A DNA stretch of 41,098 bases from NCBI GenBank assembly GCA_905221605.1, contig CAJNDS010000185.1:162501-203598 (forward strand), written 5' to 3'. Shown one piece after another: positions 32,780 to 39,870 of the stretch (position 1 is the stretch's first letter; the number at the start of each line of letters is the position of its first letter). Made by a program: the position numbers and the translations under genes. The notes below the pieces were generated by a model. That model saw only the letters and a list, made by a program, of their open reading frames with translations. It had not been told where the DNA came from and did no database searches. The DNA is from Symbiodinium natans (lineage: Eukaryota > Sar > Dinophyceae > Suessiales > Symbiodiniaceae).

Positions 32780-33120
32780 CACCCTGGACCTTAAAACCCC
32801 TAAATCCTAAACCCCAAAGCCCTGAAATCCATAAAACCCCAAACCTAAAAACCGCCTAAGCCCCTGATTCCCTGAAACCCTAAACTCCAAAACCCGTAAC
32901 CCCTAAAACCCTAAAGCTGAAAACCCTAAACCCTAAAACCCCTGAACCCCTAAAACCCTAAACCTAAAACCCCTAAACCCCAAAACCCCTGAACCCCTGA
33001 AACCCTAGACCTAAAACCCCAAAACCCCTAAACCCCCAAACTCTAAAACCCCTAACCCCCTAAACCCTAGAACCCCTAAACCCTAAAACCCCTAAACCCC
33101 TAAAACCCTGAAACCCTAAA
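32780..33120 (-). repeat. Degenerate CCCTAAA/CCCCTAAA field
   Basis: Units of seven to nine bases (CCCTAAA, CCCCTAAA, CCCTAAAA), none dominant. Confidence 0.88.
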
Positions 33121-33121
33121 G

Positions 33122-33184
33122 CCTGCCAAGACCATCCGATGGTTGCTCAACTTGTGGGCTCCAATGCTCGAGCATGTGGGGGGG
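33122..33184 (+). CDS. Possible exon island
   Basis: Plus frame PAKTIRWLLNLWAPMLEHVG, then telomere DNA. G/C-ending codons common. Squeezed between a C-rich and a G-rich telomere block. No family recognised. Confidence 0.4.
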
Positions 33185-33275
33185 TTAGGGTTTAGGGTTT
33201 AGGGCTTAGGGCTTAGGGTTTAGGGTTTAGGGTTTAGGGTTTAGGGTTTAGGGTTTAGGGTTTCGTGTTTCGTGT
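33185..33275 (+). repeat. Interstitial telomeric repeat, G-rich
   Basis: About 11 TTTAGGG units, the last ones TTTCGTG. Confidence 0.93.
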
Positions 33276-33299
33276 TTGGGGTTTAGGGCTTGGGCATTT

Positions 33300-33530
33300 T
33301 TGGTAGCATTGGGACTCCAGAACTCTCAACCCCAAACCCTAAACTCCCCCAACTCTCCCAATGATGGTCCCTTTTGGGTGTTCCGGACCATATGAACCTT
33401 GTTAACAATGGGATCACATATCTCTGCACTTCTACTTGGTGATATATTGGGCGGAAAGGGTACCCTGCAACCATAAGCTGAACGTTGCACACACAACCGC
33501 GAAAAGACCTGAAACCACCAACCTCCAAGA
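33300..33530 (-). CDS. Possible exon island
   Basis: Minus strand contains VQLMVAGYPFRPIYHQVEVQ then RYVIPLLTRFIWSGTPKRDH and HWESWGS. Open for about 80 codons but with weak third-position bias; the left 40 bases are telomere-like. No family recognised. Confidence 0.38.
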
Positions 33531-33577
33531 GACCCTAAACCATGGACCCTAAACGCTAAATCCTAAACCCTAAACCC

Positions 33578-33674
33578 TTGGAGAACCCTTGCAGAACTGT
33601 ACTCCCCGTCGCCTGCCAAGTTCTGAGAGCCCGCGCCACCGCCGCCGTAGAACTGCGCGTCGACCTCCGATCTC
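33578..33674 (-). CDS. Exon-like island with telomere-derived acceptor
   Basis: Minus strand: CCCTAAACAG as acceptor, then 32 codons RSEVDAQFYGGGGAGSQNLA, GDGEYSSARVLQ, about 85 percent G/C-ending. A glycine-rich run is flanked by charged residues. Other frames lack the bias. No family recognised. Confidence 0.58.
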
Positions 33675-33679
33675 CTGTT

Positions 33680-34262
33680 TAGGGTCTACGGGGTTTAGGG
33701 GTTTCGGGGTTTAGGGGGCTTAGGGGTTTAGGGGTTGAGGGGTCTAGGGGTTTAGGGGCTTAGGCGTTTAGGGTCTATGGGTTTAGGGGTTGCGGGGTTT
33801 AGGTTTTAGGGTTTGGGGTTTAGGGGTTCGGGGTTTAGGTTTTAGGATTGAGGGGTTTAGGGGTTGAGGTGTTGAGGGGTTGAGGGGTTTAGGGGGTTTA
33901 GGGGTTTAGGGGTTTAGGGTTCGGGCTTAGGGGTTGGGGCTTCTTGTTTTTTCGGGGGGCTTGGGGTTTAAGGTTCTTAGGACCCCTAGAGGCCGGGCCT
34001 CATAGGGTTGAGGGGGTTTAGCGTTAACGGGGTCTTGGGTTTGAGGGCTTTTCAGGGGGGTTTGGGGTTCAGGGTTTAGGGCGTAGGGCTTAGGGTTTAG
34101 GGCTTAGGGCTTAGGGCGTAGGGCTTAGGGCTTAGGGTTTAGGGTTTGGGGTTCAGGGTTTAGGCCTTAGGGTATAGGGTTTAGGCTTCAGGGTTTAGGG
34201 TTTGGGGTTTAGGGTTTAGGGTTTAGGGTTTAGGGTTTAGGGTTTAGGGTTTAGGGTTTCGG
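33680..34262 (+). repeat. Long degenerate G-rich telomeric field
   Basis: 33680-33960 has GGGGTTTAGGGG and GGTTTAGGGGTT units of eight to nine bases. 34060-34262 has TTTAGGG with GCTTAGGG and GCGTAGGG, ending in about eight perfect units. Confidence 0.9.
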
Positions 34263-34280
34263 TCCAGAGGTTCGTTTTAG

Positions 34281-34708
34281 AGGTTGCCCCGGTGGCCAAG
34301 GAAGGAGAAACCAGTGCCCTTCTTGCCTACTTGCCTACGGGGTTCCCTGAATATACTCCTAAAAATGGCCCTTCTTCTCTCATAAAGGATCCCAAGGAGG
34401 CCCGAAACGTAAGAGTGCAACCTCAAGAGTCCAAGGAACAGTCTGTAAGTACCCTAAGTCAGGTTCTGACCTACTCTAGCCATACACTTAGGGGCTGAAT
34501 ACCCTAGCCCAAAAGAGGTTAACCTTTTTATGTATAGTAGGACTCGATATAACCAAAAAGGTTAAAGGTTACCTGCCCAGTCCCTAGGGATATAGCTACC
34601 CTACTTATATGCGCCCCATGAACCTCCAAGTGGGTTTGCAAGGGAACCGTGGCACCCAGTTCAGCTCGCGAAAGCAACACCAACAAAACCCTAAACCCTA
34701 AACCCTAA
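34281..34708 (+). CDS. Two-exon gene piece split by family A introner
   Basis: Exon 34281-34444 (after GGTTCGTTTTAG) contains VAKEGETSALLAYLPTGFPE, YTPKNGPSSLIKDPKEARNV and RVQPQESKEQS, ending exactly at GTAAGTAC, a consensus donor, phase 0. Intron 34445-34630. Exon 34631-34708 reads WVCKGTVAPSSARESNTNKT, LNPKP and a TAA in CCCTAAA. About 80 codons in all; hydrophilic, no domain recognised. The C-terminal residues are telomere-derived, so the real exon may end earlier. Confidence 0.62.
34445..34630 (+). mobile_element. Introner-like element, family A (long form)
   Basis: Begins GTAAGTACCCTAAGTCAGG. Inside, TTAACCTTTTT (34519) pairs with AAAAAGGTTAA (34556) and is followed by AGGTTACCT, as in 8919-9091. 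The end is CCCTACTTATATGCGCCCCA and TGAACCTCCAAG. It joins frames in phase 0. Confidence 0.68.
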
Positions 34709-34775
34709 AGCCTGAACCCCAAACCCTAAACCCTAAACTCTAAACCCTAAACCCCAAACCCTAAACCCCAAACCC
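34686..34775 (-). repeat. C-rich telomeric block
   Basis: About 12 CCCTAAA units with CCCCAAA and CCCTAAAG. Confidence 0.9.
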
Positions 34776-34861
34776 AAGCAAATGTTCTCCACTCTCTTGA
34801 GAGGATTCGAAGCTAACTTGTAGGGCCTAGGGATGCAGAGTTACCCTGCGCCCTCTCTCTG

Positions 34862-34988
34862 GTTTAGGGTTGACAGGTTTAGGGTTGACAGGTTTAGGGT
34901 TTAGGGTTTAGGGTTTAGGGTTTAGGGTTTAGGGTTTAGGGTTTAGGGTTTAGGATTTAGGGTTCAGGGTTCAGGGTTCAGGGTTCAG
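34862..34988 (+). repeat. G-rich telomeric block
   Basis: Two TTTAGGGTTGACAGG units, about ten TTTAGGG, then about five TTCAGGG. Confidence 0.93.
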
Positions 34989-35098
34989 GGTTGAGAACCA
35001 ACAAAGCATCCATCCGCGATTGGCCCACTTGAACTCCACCCCAGTCCTGTTGTGCCTGGACTCTCTCGTGAGACCGACCTGCTCAGACTTTGGGGCTT
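34989..35098 (-). CDS. Exon-like island
   Basis: Minus strand after AAACTCCAG: APKSEQVGLTRESRHNRTGV, EFKWANRGWMLCWFST, 36 codons about 80 percent G/C-ending, then telomere-like DNA. No family recognised. The plus strand has no comparable frame. Confidence 0.57.
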
Positions 35099-35101
35099 CT
35101 G

Positions 35102-35242
35102 GAGTTTAAGGGATCAAGCTTTAAGGGTTTAAGGGTTCAAGGGTTTTAGGGATTTGGGGGTTGAGGGTTTAAGGGTTTTAGGGTCTAAGGATTAAGGGTT
35201 TTAGGGTTTAAGGCTCAAGGGTTTAACGGTTTAAGGCTGTGG
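35102..35242 (+). repeat. Degenerate TTTAAGGG field
   Basis: GGGTTTAAGGGTTTTAGGG-like units of eight to ten bases. Confidence 0.82.
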
Positions 35243-35299
35243 GGCTTCCGCTTGACGGTCGAGTCCTCAACCCCAAACCCTCCCTGCTTCGGCGGGGCA

Positions 35300-35335
35300 C
35301 AACCTTACCTGATACCAGGAGAGGAGGACCCTCCC
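35300..35335 (-). other. Splice-donor-like site on minus
   Basis: TCCTCTCCTGGTATCAG followed by GTAAGG on the minus strand is a consensus donor. The exon upstream of it would run into a G-run and is not defined. Confidence 0.3.
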
Positions 35336-35480
35336 CCCCCCCAAAAAAAAAAACGAAGCAACAAAAAGCAAAAACACAGATAATAAGAATAAGAATAATA
35401 ATTAATAATAATAATTAATAATAATACTAATAACAATAACAATAGTAACAATGGTAATAACAATAATGATAACTAGAACT
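35330..35480 (+). repeat. C run, A run and AAT/AAC microsatellite
   Basis: C run (35331-35342), A run (35343-35353), then imperfect ATA/AAT/AAC trinucleotides to about 35475. Confidence 0.93.
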
Positions 35481-35579
35481 CTTCGCCCTAGTCCTCCATC
35501 TATGCATGGCGCCCATCTTTTGGTTCCCATTGCTTTGTGTAGTTAGCCCCCCCAAAGCTATAGAATCCCCCTGGTCGGT

Positions 35580-35905
35580 TCTAGTGAGGGTCCCTACGCC
35601 TTGTTGTAGACCCTTGAAAGCCCTTGCTTTATCAACCCTTGCAAGCTCCTCCCTAATCTCCTTTGCATAGCCCTCCCTAATAGACCCTTACGAGTCCTGG
35701 TAAACCCCTTGTAAACCCTCACAAAGCTCTTGAAAGTCCTTACAAATCCCTGACGAGCCATGAACCTTTCTAAGCCTTGCAAACACCCTTCCCTGTACCC
35801 TTAAACCCTGAACCCTAAACCCTAAACCCTAAACCCGAAACCCAAAACCCTAAACCCTAAACCTTAAACCCTGCACCCTAACCCCTAAACCCTAAACCTT
35901 AAACC
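35580..35905 (-). repeat. Decayed CCCTTG/CCCTAAA field
   Basis: CCCTTGNAAA and CCCTNNNAAG units to about 35800, then clearer CCCTAAA units to 35905. The minus open frame 35594-35782 follows from the decayed repeat. Confidence 0.75.
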
Positions 35906-35929
35906 TTCCCAACCCCTCCCCGGCCCCAC

Positions 35930-36001
35930 CTTGCGAAAGCGCATGGCCTGCTCCGCATCACCGGACATAGCCAGGTTCTTGACCCTTGGAGTGACGGGAG
36001 T
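35930..36001 (-). CDS. Exon-like island with splice donor
   Basis: Minus strand 24 codons TPVTPRVKNLAMSGDAEQAM, RFRK, over 80 percent G/C-ending, finishing AAG before GTGGGG (phase 0 donor). Plus is poor. No family recognised. Confidence 0.58.
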
Positions 36002-36021
36002 GGGGGGTGTTTGGGGTAGTT

Positions 36022-36110
36022 TTAGGGTTTAGGGTTTAGGGTTTCGGGTTTCGGGTTTAGGGTTTAGGGTTTAGGGCTTCGGGTTTAGGGTTTAGGGGCT
36101 TATAAGGTGC
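36022..36110 (+). repeat. G-rich telomeric block
   Basis: About ten TTTAGGG/TTTCGGG units. Confidence 0.9.
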
Positions 36111-36194
36111 AGTTAGGGTGGTTCCGTGAACCCGAAGCCCTCACCCCGAACTAAACCCCTTACCCCAAACCCTTGCAGTACAGGCCAGAGATAC

Positions 36195-36257
36195 CCTAAA
36201 CCCTAAACCCTAAACCCTAAGCCCTAAACCCTAAACCCTAAACCCTACACCCTAAAC
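36195..36257 (-). repeat. C-rich telomeric block
   Basis: About nine CCCTAAA units. Confidence 0.93.
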
Positions 36258-36261
36258 CCAG

Positions 36262-36345
36262 ACTGGTTTCAACCTTACCGTGGCTTATTCCAGGTTCTGC
36301 CCTATGACGAAGGCCAATCCCTCCTACCACTTTGACCAATGCTGA
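36262..36345 (+). CDS. Exon-like island with telomere-derived acceptor
   Basis: After CCCTAAACCCAG the plus frame reads TGFNLTVAYSRFCPMTKANP then SYHFDQC and TGA. GATTCCAG|GTTCTG-like and CTAG|GTTGCC sequences offer donors. No family recognised. Confidence 0.5.
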   Translation, partial: TGFNLTVAYSRFCPMTKANPSYHFDQC

Positions 36346-36354
36346 CTAGGTTGC

Positions 36355-36435
36355 CCTAAACCCTAAACCCTAAACCCTAAACCCTCAACCCTAAACCCTA
36401 AACCCTAAACCCTAAACCCTAAACCCTAAACCCTG
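36355..36435 (-). repeat. C-rich telomeric block
   Basis: About 11 CCCTAAA units, one CCCTCAA. Confidence 0.94.
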
Positions 36436-36529
36436 TTTAAAGAGGTTGACAAGGGAACCTAAACTCCCCAAAAAGGGGAATAAGGGCACAACATGGCATC
36501 CTAGCTGGTATATCAGTTTTGTTGCTTAG

Positions 36530-36597
36530 ACGGAACCAGTCGCTGCGATGCCAAGCAATGCTGTTGCCAGCCACATCACCGGGTGCTGCCACATCAG
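36530..36597 (+). CDS. Exon-like island with both splice borders
   Basis: Acceptor CAGTTTTGTTGCTTAG, 68 bases reading TEPVAAMPSNAVASHITGCC HI, then CAG before GTGCCT. Unspliced it would end CLC and TAG. Minus is open (LMWQHPVMWLATALLGIAAT) but lacks splice signals. Could join 36697-36834 across the next telomere block. Confidence 0.52.
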
Positions 36598-36604
36598 GTG
36601 CCTC

Positions 36605-36690
36605 TGTTAGGGTTTACGGTTTAGGGTTTAGGGTTTAGGGTTTGAGGTTTAGGGTTTAGGGTTTAGGGTTTGGGGTTTAGGGTTTAGGGA
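36605..36690 (+). repeat. G-rich telomeric block
   Basis: About 11 TTTAGGG units with TTTACGG and TTTGGGG. Confidence 0.92.
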
Positions 36691-36696
36691 TCATCC

Positions 36697-36834
36697 ATCT
36701 CGTTTCGGAGCCTTACCAAGCCACTGATGAACAGTGGCATCGAGTTCTTCGATCTGTGCAAGCTGAAAGAGTCTTGGTCCTTGGTGGATTGGGTTGCTTC
36801 GCCTGAGAGCGGTGAAGAGATTGGTGGTCGTGGG
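36697..36834 (+). CDS. Exon-like island, long open frame
   Basis: Plus frame ISFRSLTKPLMNSGIEFFDL, CKLKESWSLVDWVASPESGE, EIGGRG, 46 codons about three quarters G/C-ending, then G-rich repeats. A second plus frame (LVSEPYQATDEQWHRVLRSV) is open to a TGA at about 36808. No family recognised. Confidence 0.55.
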
Positions 36835-36837
36835 TTC

Positions 36838-37034
36838 AGGGCTTGGGGCTTGGGGTTTGGCTTTTGGTTTTTGGGGTTTAGGGTTTAGGGTTTAGCGTTT
36901 AGGATTTGGGGTTTAGGCTTGGGTTTTTGGTTTAGGGTTTAGGGTTTAGGATTTAGGGTTCAGGGTTTCGGGTTTAGGGTTTAAGGTTTAGGGTTTAGGG
37001 TTTGGGGTTTAGGGCTTAGGGCTTAGGGTTGAGG
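36838..37034 (+). repeat. Degenerate G-rich telomeric block
   Basis: TTTAGGG with TTTTGGG, GATTTAG, TTCAGGG and GCTTAGGG variants. Confidence 0.9.
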
Positions 37035-37036
37035 GT

Positions 37037-37156
37037 TCAGAGGTGAAAGGGTGCGGTGCGTGACAAGGGGGCCCGAGGCTCGGACGTTTGGAAGGAGCGG
37101 CCATCGATGCTCGGATAGAGCGTGTTGTACAACACCACCTCAGCGAGACGGAATAG
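37037..37156 (-). CDS. Terminal exon-like island
   Basis: Minus strand LFRLAEVVLYNTLYPSIDGR, SFQTSEPRAPLSRTAPFHL and TGA, 39 codons over 80 percent G/C-ending. C-rich telomere units (37157-37203) directly upstream. No family recognised; one of the clearest coding signals. Confidence 0.6.
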   Translation of the reverse strand, partial: LFRLAEVVLYNTLYPSIDGRSFQTSEPRAPLSRTAPFHL

Positions 37157-37200
37157 CCCTAAACCCTAAACCCTAAACCCTAAACCCTAAACCCTAAACC
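37157..37200 (-). repeat. C-rich telomeric repeat
   Basis: Six perfect CCCTAAA units, lying between a minus-strand and a plus-strand exon-like island. Confidence 0.93.
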
Positions 37201-37275
37201 TACGGCTTCGGGCTTTTGAGCCGCTACGAATCTTACTCCGTGACCACAACGCCTCAACCGACCCATACGGACTGA
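37201..37275 (+). CDS. Terminal exon-like island
   Basis: Plus frame YGFGLLSRYESYSVTTTPQP, THTD and TGA, about three quarters G/C-ending, starting directly from CCCTAAA units. No family recognised. Confidence 0.5.
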   Translation, partial: YGFGLLSRYESYSVTTTPQPTHTD

Positions 37276-37464
37276 GGGTTTTGGGGATTCTGCACTTGAG
37301 GCCTAGTCAGGATGCTGCAGGGCCCCCTAAACCCTTGACCTGAAAACCCGAGAACCTAAATCCCTAAAGCCTAAACCTGAACGCTAAAACCCAGAACCCT
37401 GAACCTTAAAGCTACACTGTATAACAGTAGAACCCTAACACTGTATATCAGTAGAACCCTAACC

Positions 37465-37545
37465 CAGACAGGGTCTCCCGGCGCAGTCGCGTCGAAACTC
37501 GGCCTCCATCAGCGGAACGACCTCTGCAAACACCGTTTCGGGTAT
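37465..37545 (-). CDS. Exon-like island
   Basis: Minus strand IPETVFAEVVPLMEAEFRRD, CAGRPCL, about 75 percent G/C-ending, then GGTTAGG-like DNA. A plus frame (DRVSRRSRVETRPPSAERPL) ends at GTATCAGG and is the rival. No family recognised. Confidence 0.47.
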
Positions 37546-37617
37546 CAGGGATTCGGGTTTAGGGCTGCCGACCCTAGACTCTCAACCCTAAACTCTAAAC
37601 CTGAAACTCAAAGCCCC

Positions 37618-37640
37618 CACTTGGAGGGTTCATGGGCATC
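37618..37640 (+). mobile_element. Family A introner end fragment
   Basis: CACTTGGAGGGTTCATGGGC, the family A left end (or an inverted right end) with one extra G. The rest of the element is missing; telomere-like DNA follows from about 37665. Confidence 0.5.
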
Positions 37641-37985
37641 AAAAACCCCCACACCCTTCGGCCCTGGGGTTTGGGGTTTAGGGTTTAGGATTTGGGGTTC
37701 AGGGTCGAGGGTTTCGGGTTTAGAAGCCCTCAAACCCTAATACCTCGAACCCCGCTACAGCCTAAACCCCCTCAACCTTCCCGCCCCCCCTGAAGAAAAG
37801 ACTAGAACGCGAAACCCCAGAAGCCTGCAACCCCCTCTTTAATAATTGCCCCCTCAACCTCAAAAACCTAACAGCGAAACCCGCAAAGCCCTCAACACCT
37901 TCATACCCTCAACCCCGTAAACCTCTAAACCTGAAACCGCCCTGGTTTAGGGTTTAGGGCTTAGGGCTTAGGGTGTTGGGTTTAG
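37641..37985. other. Decayed telomere units, no gene seen
   Basis: G-rich units at about 37670-37725, scattered CCCTAAA/CCCTCAA pieces at 37728-37940, G-rich units at 37948-37985. Short frames only. Confidence 0.5.
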
Positions 37986-38093
37986 AAACCCTCGACCCCT
38001 ACACCGCAATCTCCCGGAGCGCTTGGGCTTCGGGCGTCGTAGTCGGTGCCTTTGGTGGTGGTTTCCGCCTCTCAAGCGGAGGTTGCTTTGGAG
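37986..38093 (+). CDS. Exon-like island
   Basis: After GGGTTTAG the plus frame reads LDPYTAISRSAWASGVVVGA, FGGGFRLSSGGCFGG, ending G before GTTTAG. About 70 percent G/C-ending, Gly-rich. GGTTTCCGCCTC...GCGGAGG makes a hairpin. No family recognised. Confidence 0.52.
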
Positions 38094-38210
38094 GTTTAGG
38101 GTTCAGGGTTTAGGGTTTAGGGTTTAGGGTTTTGGGTTTAGGGTTTAGGGTTTTGGGTTTAGGGTTTACTTAACCCTTAAGCCTTAACCCTTAAACCCTA
38201 AACCCCCCTA
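38094..38210 (+). repeat. G-rich then C-rich telomeric block
   Basis: About ten TTTAGGG/TTCAGGG/TTTTGGG units to 38170, then CCCTTAA/CCCTAAA pieces: another G-rich-to-C-rich junction but looser. Followed by a C run and an A run (38203-38240). Confidence 0.88.
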
Positions 38211-38250
38211 CCCCCCCCCCCCAAACAAAAAAAAAAAAAACACAAGGCTT

Positions 38251-38331
38251 TTGCCACTCGCCTTGGCGCAGTGCCACATCAGCTGCCAGTCCTGCGATGG
38301 CTACTTGCGTAAGCGCACCCCGGTGGTTTAG
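38251..38331 (+). CDS. Terminal exon-like island, Cys-rich
   Basis: Plus frame LPLALAQCHISCQSCDGYLR, KRTPVV and a TAG lying in GGTTTAGGG. Nearly 90 percent of codons end G/C. CxxxCxxC spacing could bind metal (inference). Another plus frame ends at GTAAGC (KAFATRLGAVPHQLPVLRWL). Confidence 0.5.
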   Translation: MPLALAQCHISCQSCDGYLRKRTPVV

Positions 38332-38545
38332 GGTTTAGGACGTTGGGGATTTCGGGTTTGGGGTTTAGGGTTTAGGGTTTAGGGTTTAGGGTTTAGGGTT
38401 TAGGGTTTAGGGTTTAGGGTTTAGGGTTTAGGGTTTAGGGTTTAGGGTTTAGGGTTTAGGGTTTAGGGTTTAGGACGTTGGGGATTTAGGGTTTTTGGGC
38501 TTAGGGTTTAGGACGTTGGGGATTGAGGACTTGGGGAGCTCTTAG
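38327..38545 (+). repeat. Interstitial telomeric repeat, G-rich
   Basis: About 17 perfect TTTAGGG units (38361-38473), flanked left and right by GGTTTAGGACGTTGGGGATT, which recurs three times. Confidence 0.95.
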
Positions 38546-38617
38546 GAATTTTGGAGCTTTTGCAGGGTTTGAGGTTTTAGGGAAATTTTAGGGAGTTTGG
38601 AGCTGTTGGGGATTTAG

Positions 38618-38705
38618 AGCTCCAATACACCTAGCAACAGTCAAGCCACTAAAGTCTCTAGAAACGCAAGGTCCAGCAAGGGGCGCTCAACCCCAGGGTA
38701 TAGGG
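38618..38705 (+). CDS. Possible exon island
   Basis: After TTGGGGATTTAG the plus frame reads SSNTPSNSQATKVSRNARSS then KGRSTPG. Ser/Arg-rich; weak codon bias. No family recognised. Confidence 0.38.
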
Positions 38706-38925
38706 TTGAGGGTTTTGACTCTAACCCCAAGTTACAAAGAATGCCCCAAAGTTCAAACCAATTTTTGAGCTGCGCCTCTATTTTAGATATAAGACCCCGA
38801 AGTCGTAGAAACAAGGGCTCTTATTGCTAGTATCCCCGAAAGGACGCCCCATGTGTAGACGTACCAGCAGTCCCCGAAAGACCCCTAGATACACTGACCA
38901 CAAAACCTTAACATAAGCCCTACTT
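38706..38925. other. Unique spacer
   Basis: Unique sequence with CCCCGAAAGACCCC-like repeats (two copies near 38835 and 38873). No convincing gene. Confidence 0.4.
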
Positions 38926-38927
38926 CA

Positions 38928-39010
38928 TATGGTTACATGGGAGTTGACGAGAATCAATCACCCCATATAGTAAGGACCCCCATAAGGTGCCCCCTGATTT
39001 CGGAAACCGT
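38928..39010 (+). repeat. Dispersed repeat D, copy 2
   Basis: TGGTTACATGGG...ATATAGTAAGGACCCC...ATAAGGTGCCCCCTGATT...AAACC, collinear with 7641-7747. Confidence 0.4.
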
Positions 39011-39049
39011 AGTTGATCAAAATATCGGGTCCCAGACCCCAAGCCCTGA

Positions 39050-39130
39050 ACTCTAAACCCTCAACCCTAAACCTTAACCTTAGCCCTAAGCCGTAAACCC
39101 TAAACCTGAACCGTAATCCCTAAACCCTAC
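39050..39130 (-). repeat. Degenerate C-rich telomeric block
   Basis: CCCTAAA, CCTTAAC and CCGTAAA units. Confidence 0.8.
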
Positions 39131-39189
39131 GCCCATGAGGAGCCCCTAAATAATATCCGAAGAAAGGCCTTGAGATCAACTCCCACATG

Positions 39190-39300
39190 CATAAAGTACA
39201 CATGAAACTCCAACCCTAAACTACGATTCCCTACATTGCCCTCATAAGGAAGAAGATGTGTGTTTTCTATTTGGGGGGTTCTTAAATCGTCGTAGACCCA
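39190..39300 (+). mobile_element. Remnants of family A and family C ends
   Basis: GTACACATGAAACTCCAAC (39196-39214) resembles the family A right end but has lost the AG. GGGGGGTTCTTAAATCGTCG then TAGACCCAAG (39271-39301) resembles the family C right end with CCCAAG acceptor. A 62-codon minus frame spans both and is doubtful. Confidence 0.4.
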
Positions 39301-39352
39301 AGCCCTCAACAGCAACTACTATGGGGCCTTAATTGGGAGAATAGGGGGTGTG

Positions 39353-39402
39353 GAACCCTGAACCCTGAACCCTGAACCCTGAACTCTGAACCCTGAACCC
39401 TC
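39353..39402 (-). repeat. CCCTGAA (TTCAGGG) array
   Basis: About seven CCCTGAA units, the reverse complement of TTCAGGG, unmixed with CCCTAAA. Confidence 0.9.
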
Positions 39403-39403
39403 C

Positions 39404-39529
39404 ACCATCTGCAAGCACAAGCCTGTCGGCCCCCCAAACAGTCCGTTGGCTTCCACTCGCGGTTGCACTCCTCAACTGGCACCGCCTCAAGTGGTGCGGG
39501 GCGCTTTGCTCGGAATTACGGAAGGTTTG
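39404..39529 (+). CDS. Exon-like island with splice donor
   Basis: Forty-two plus codons TICKHKPVGPPNSPLASTRG, CTPQLAPPQVVRGALLGITE, GL, ending at GTAAGAGG (consensus-like donor, phase 0). Starts directly from CCCTGAA repeats (ACCCTCCACC). No family recognised; no rival frame. Confidence 0.58.
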
Positions 39530-39574
39530 GTAAGAGGCTCTGAGGGATGAGTAAGAGGTTATAAGGGTGTAGGG

Positions 39575-39712
39575 TTATAAGGGTGTAGGGTTTAGGGTTT
39601 AGGGTTTAGGGTTTAGGGTCTAGGGTTTAGGGTTTAGGGTTTAGGGTTTAGGGTTTAGGGTTTAGGGTTTAGGGTTTAGGGTTTAGGGTTTAGGGTTTAG
39701 GGTTTAGGGTTC
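39575..39712 (+). repeat. Interstitial telomeric repeat, G-rich
   Basis: About 19 TTTAGGG units with one TCTAGGG, preceded by two TATAAGGGTGTAGGG units. Confidence 0.95.
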
Positions 39713-39870
39713 ATAAGGCTCCATTAAACGGGTATAAGGTTCATTCAGACGTTCCAAAGGGTGCGTAAGGCATGTTGAAGAGGTTGGGAGGGTTCTTCAT
39801 GCTTCAGTACTGAGGTGTTAGGAGCTTCGGAGAGGTTGGGGTAGAGGGTTTTAAGGATGCTTTAGGGCAT

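Noticed and set aside
35594-35782. 62-codon minus frame with FVRTFKSFVRVYKGFTR-like repeats
   Set aside because: Produced by a decayed CCCTTGNAAA repeat; periodic and without unique sequence.
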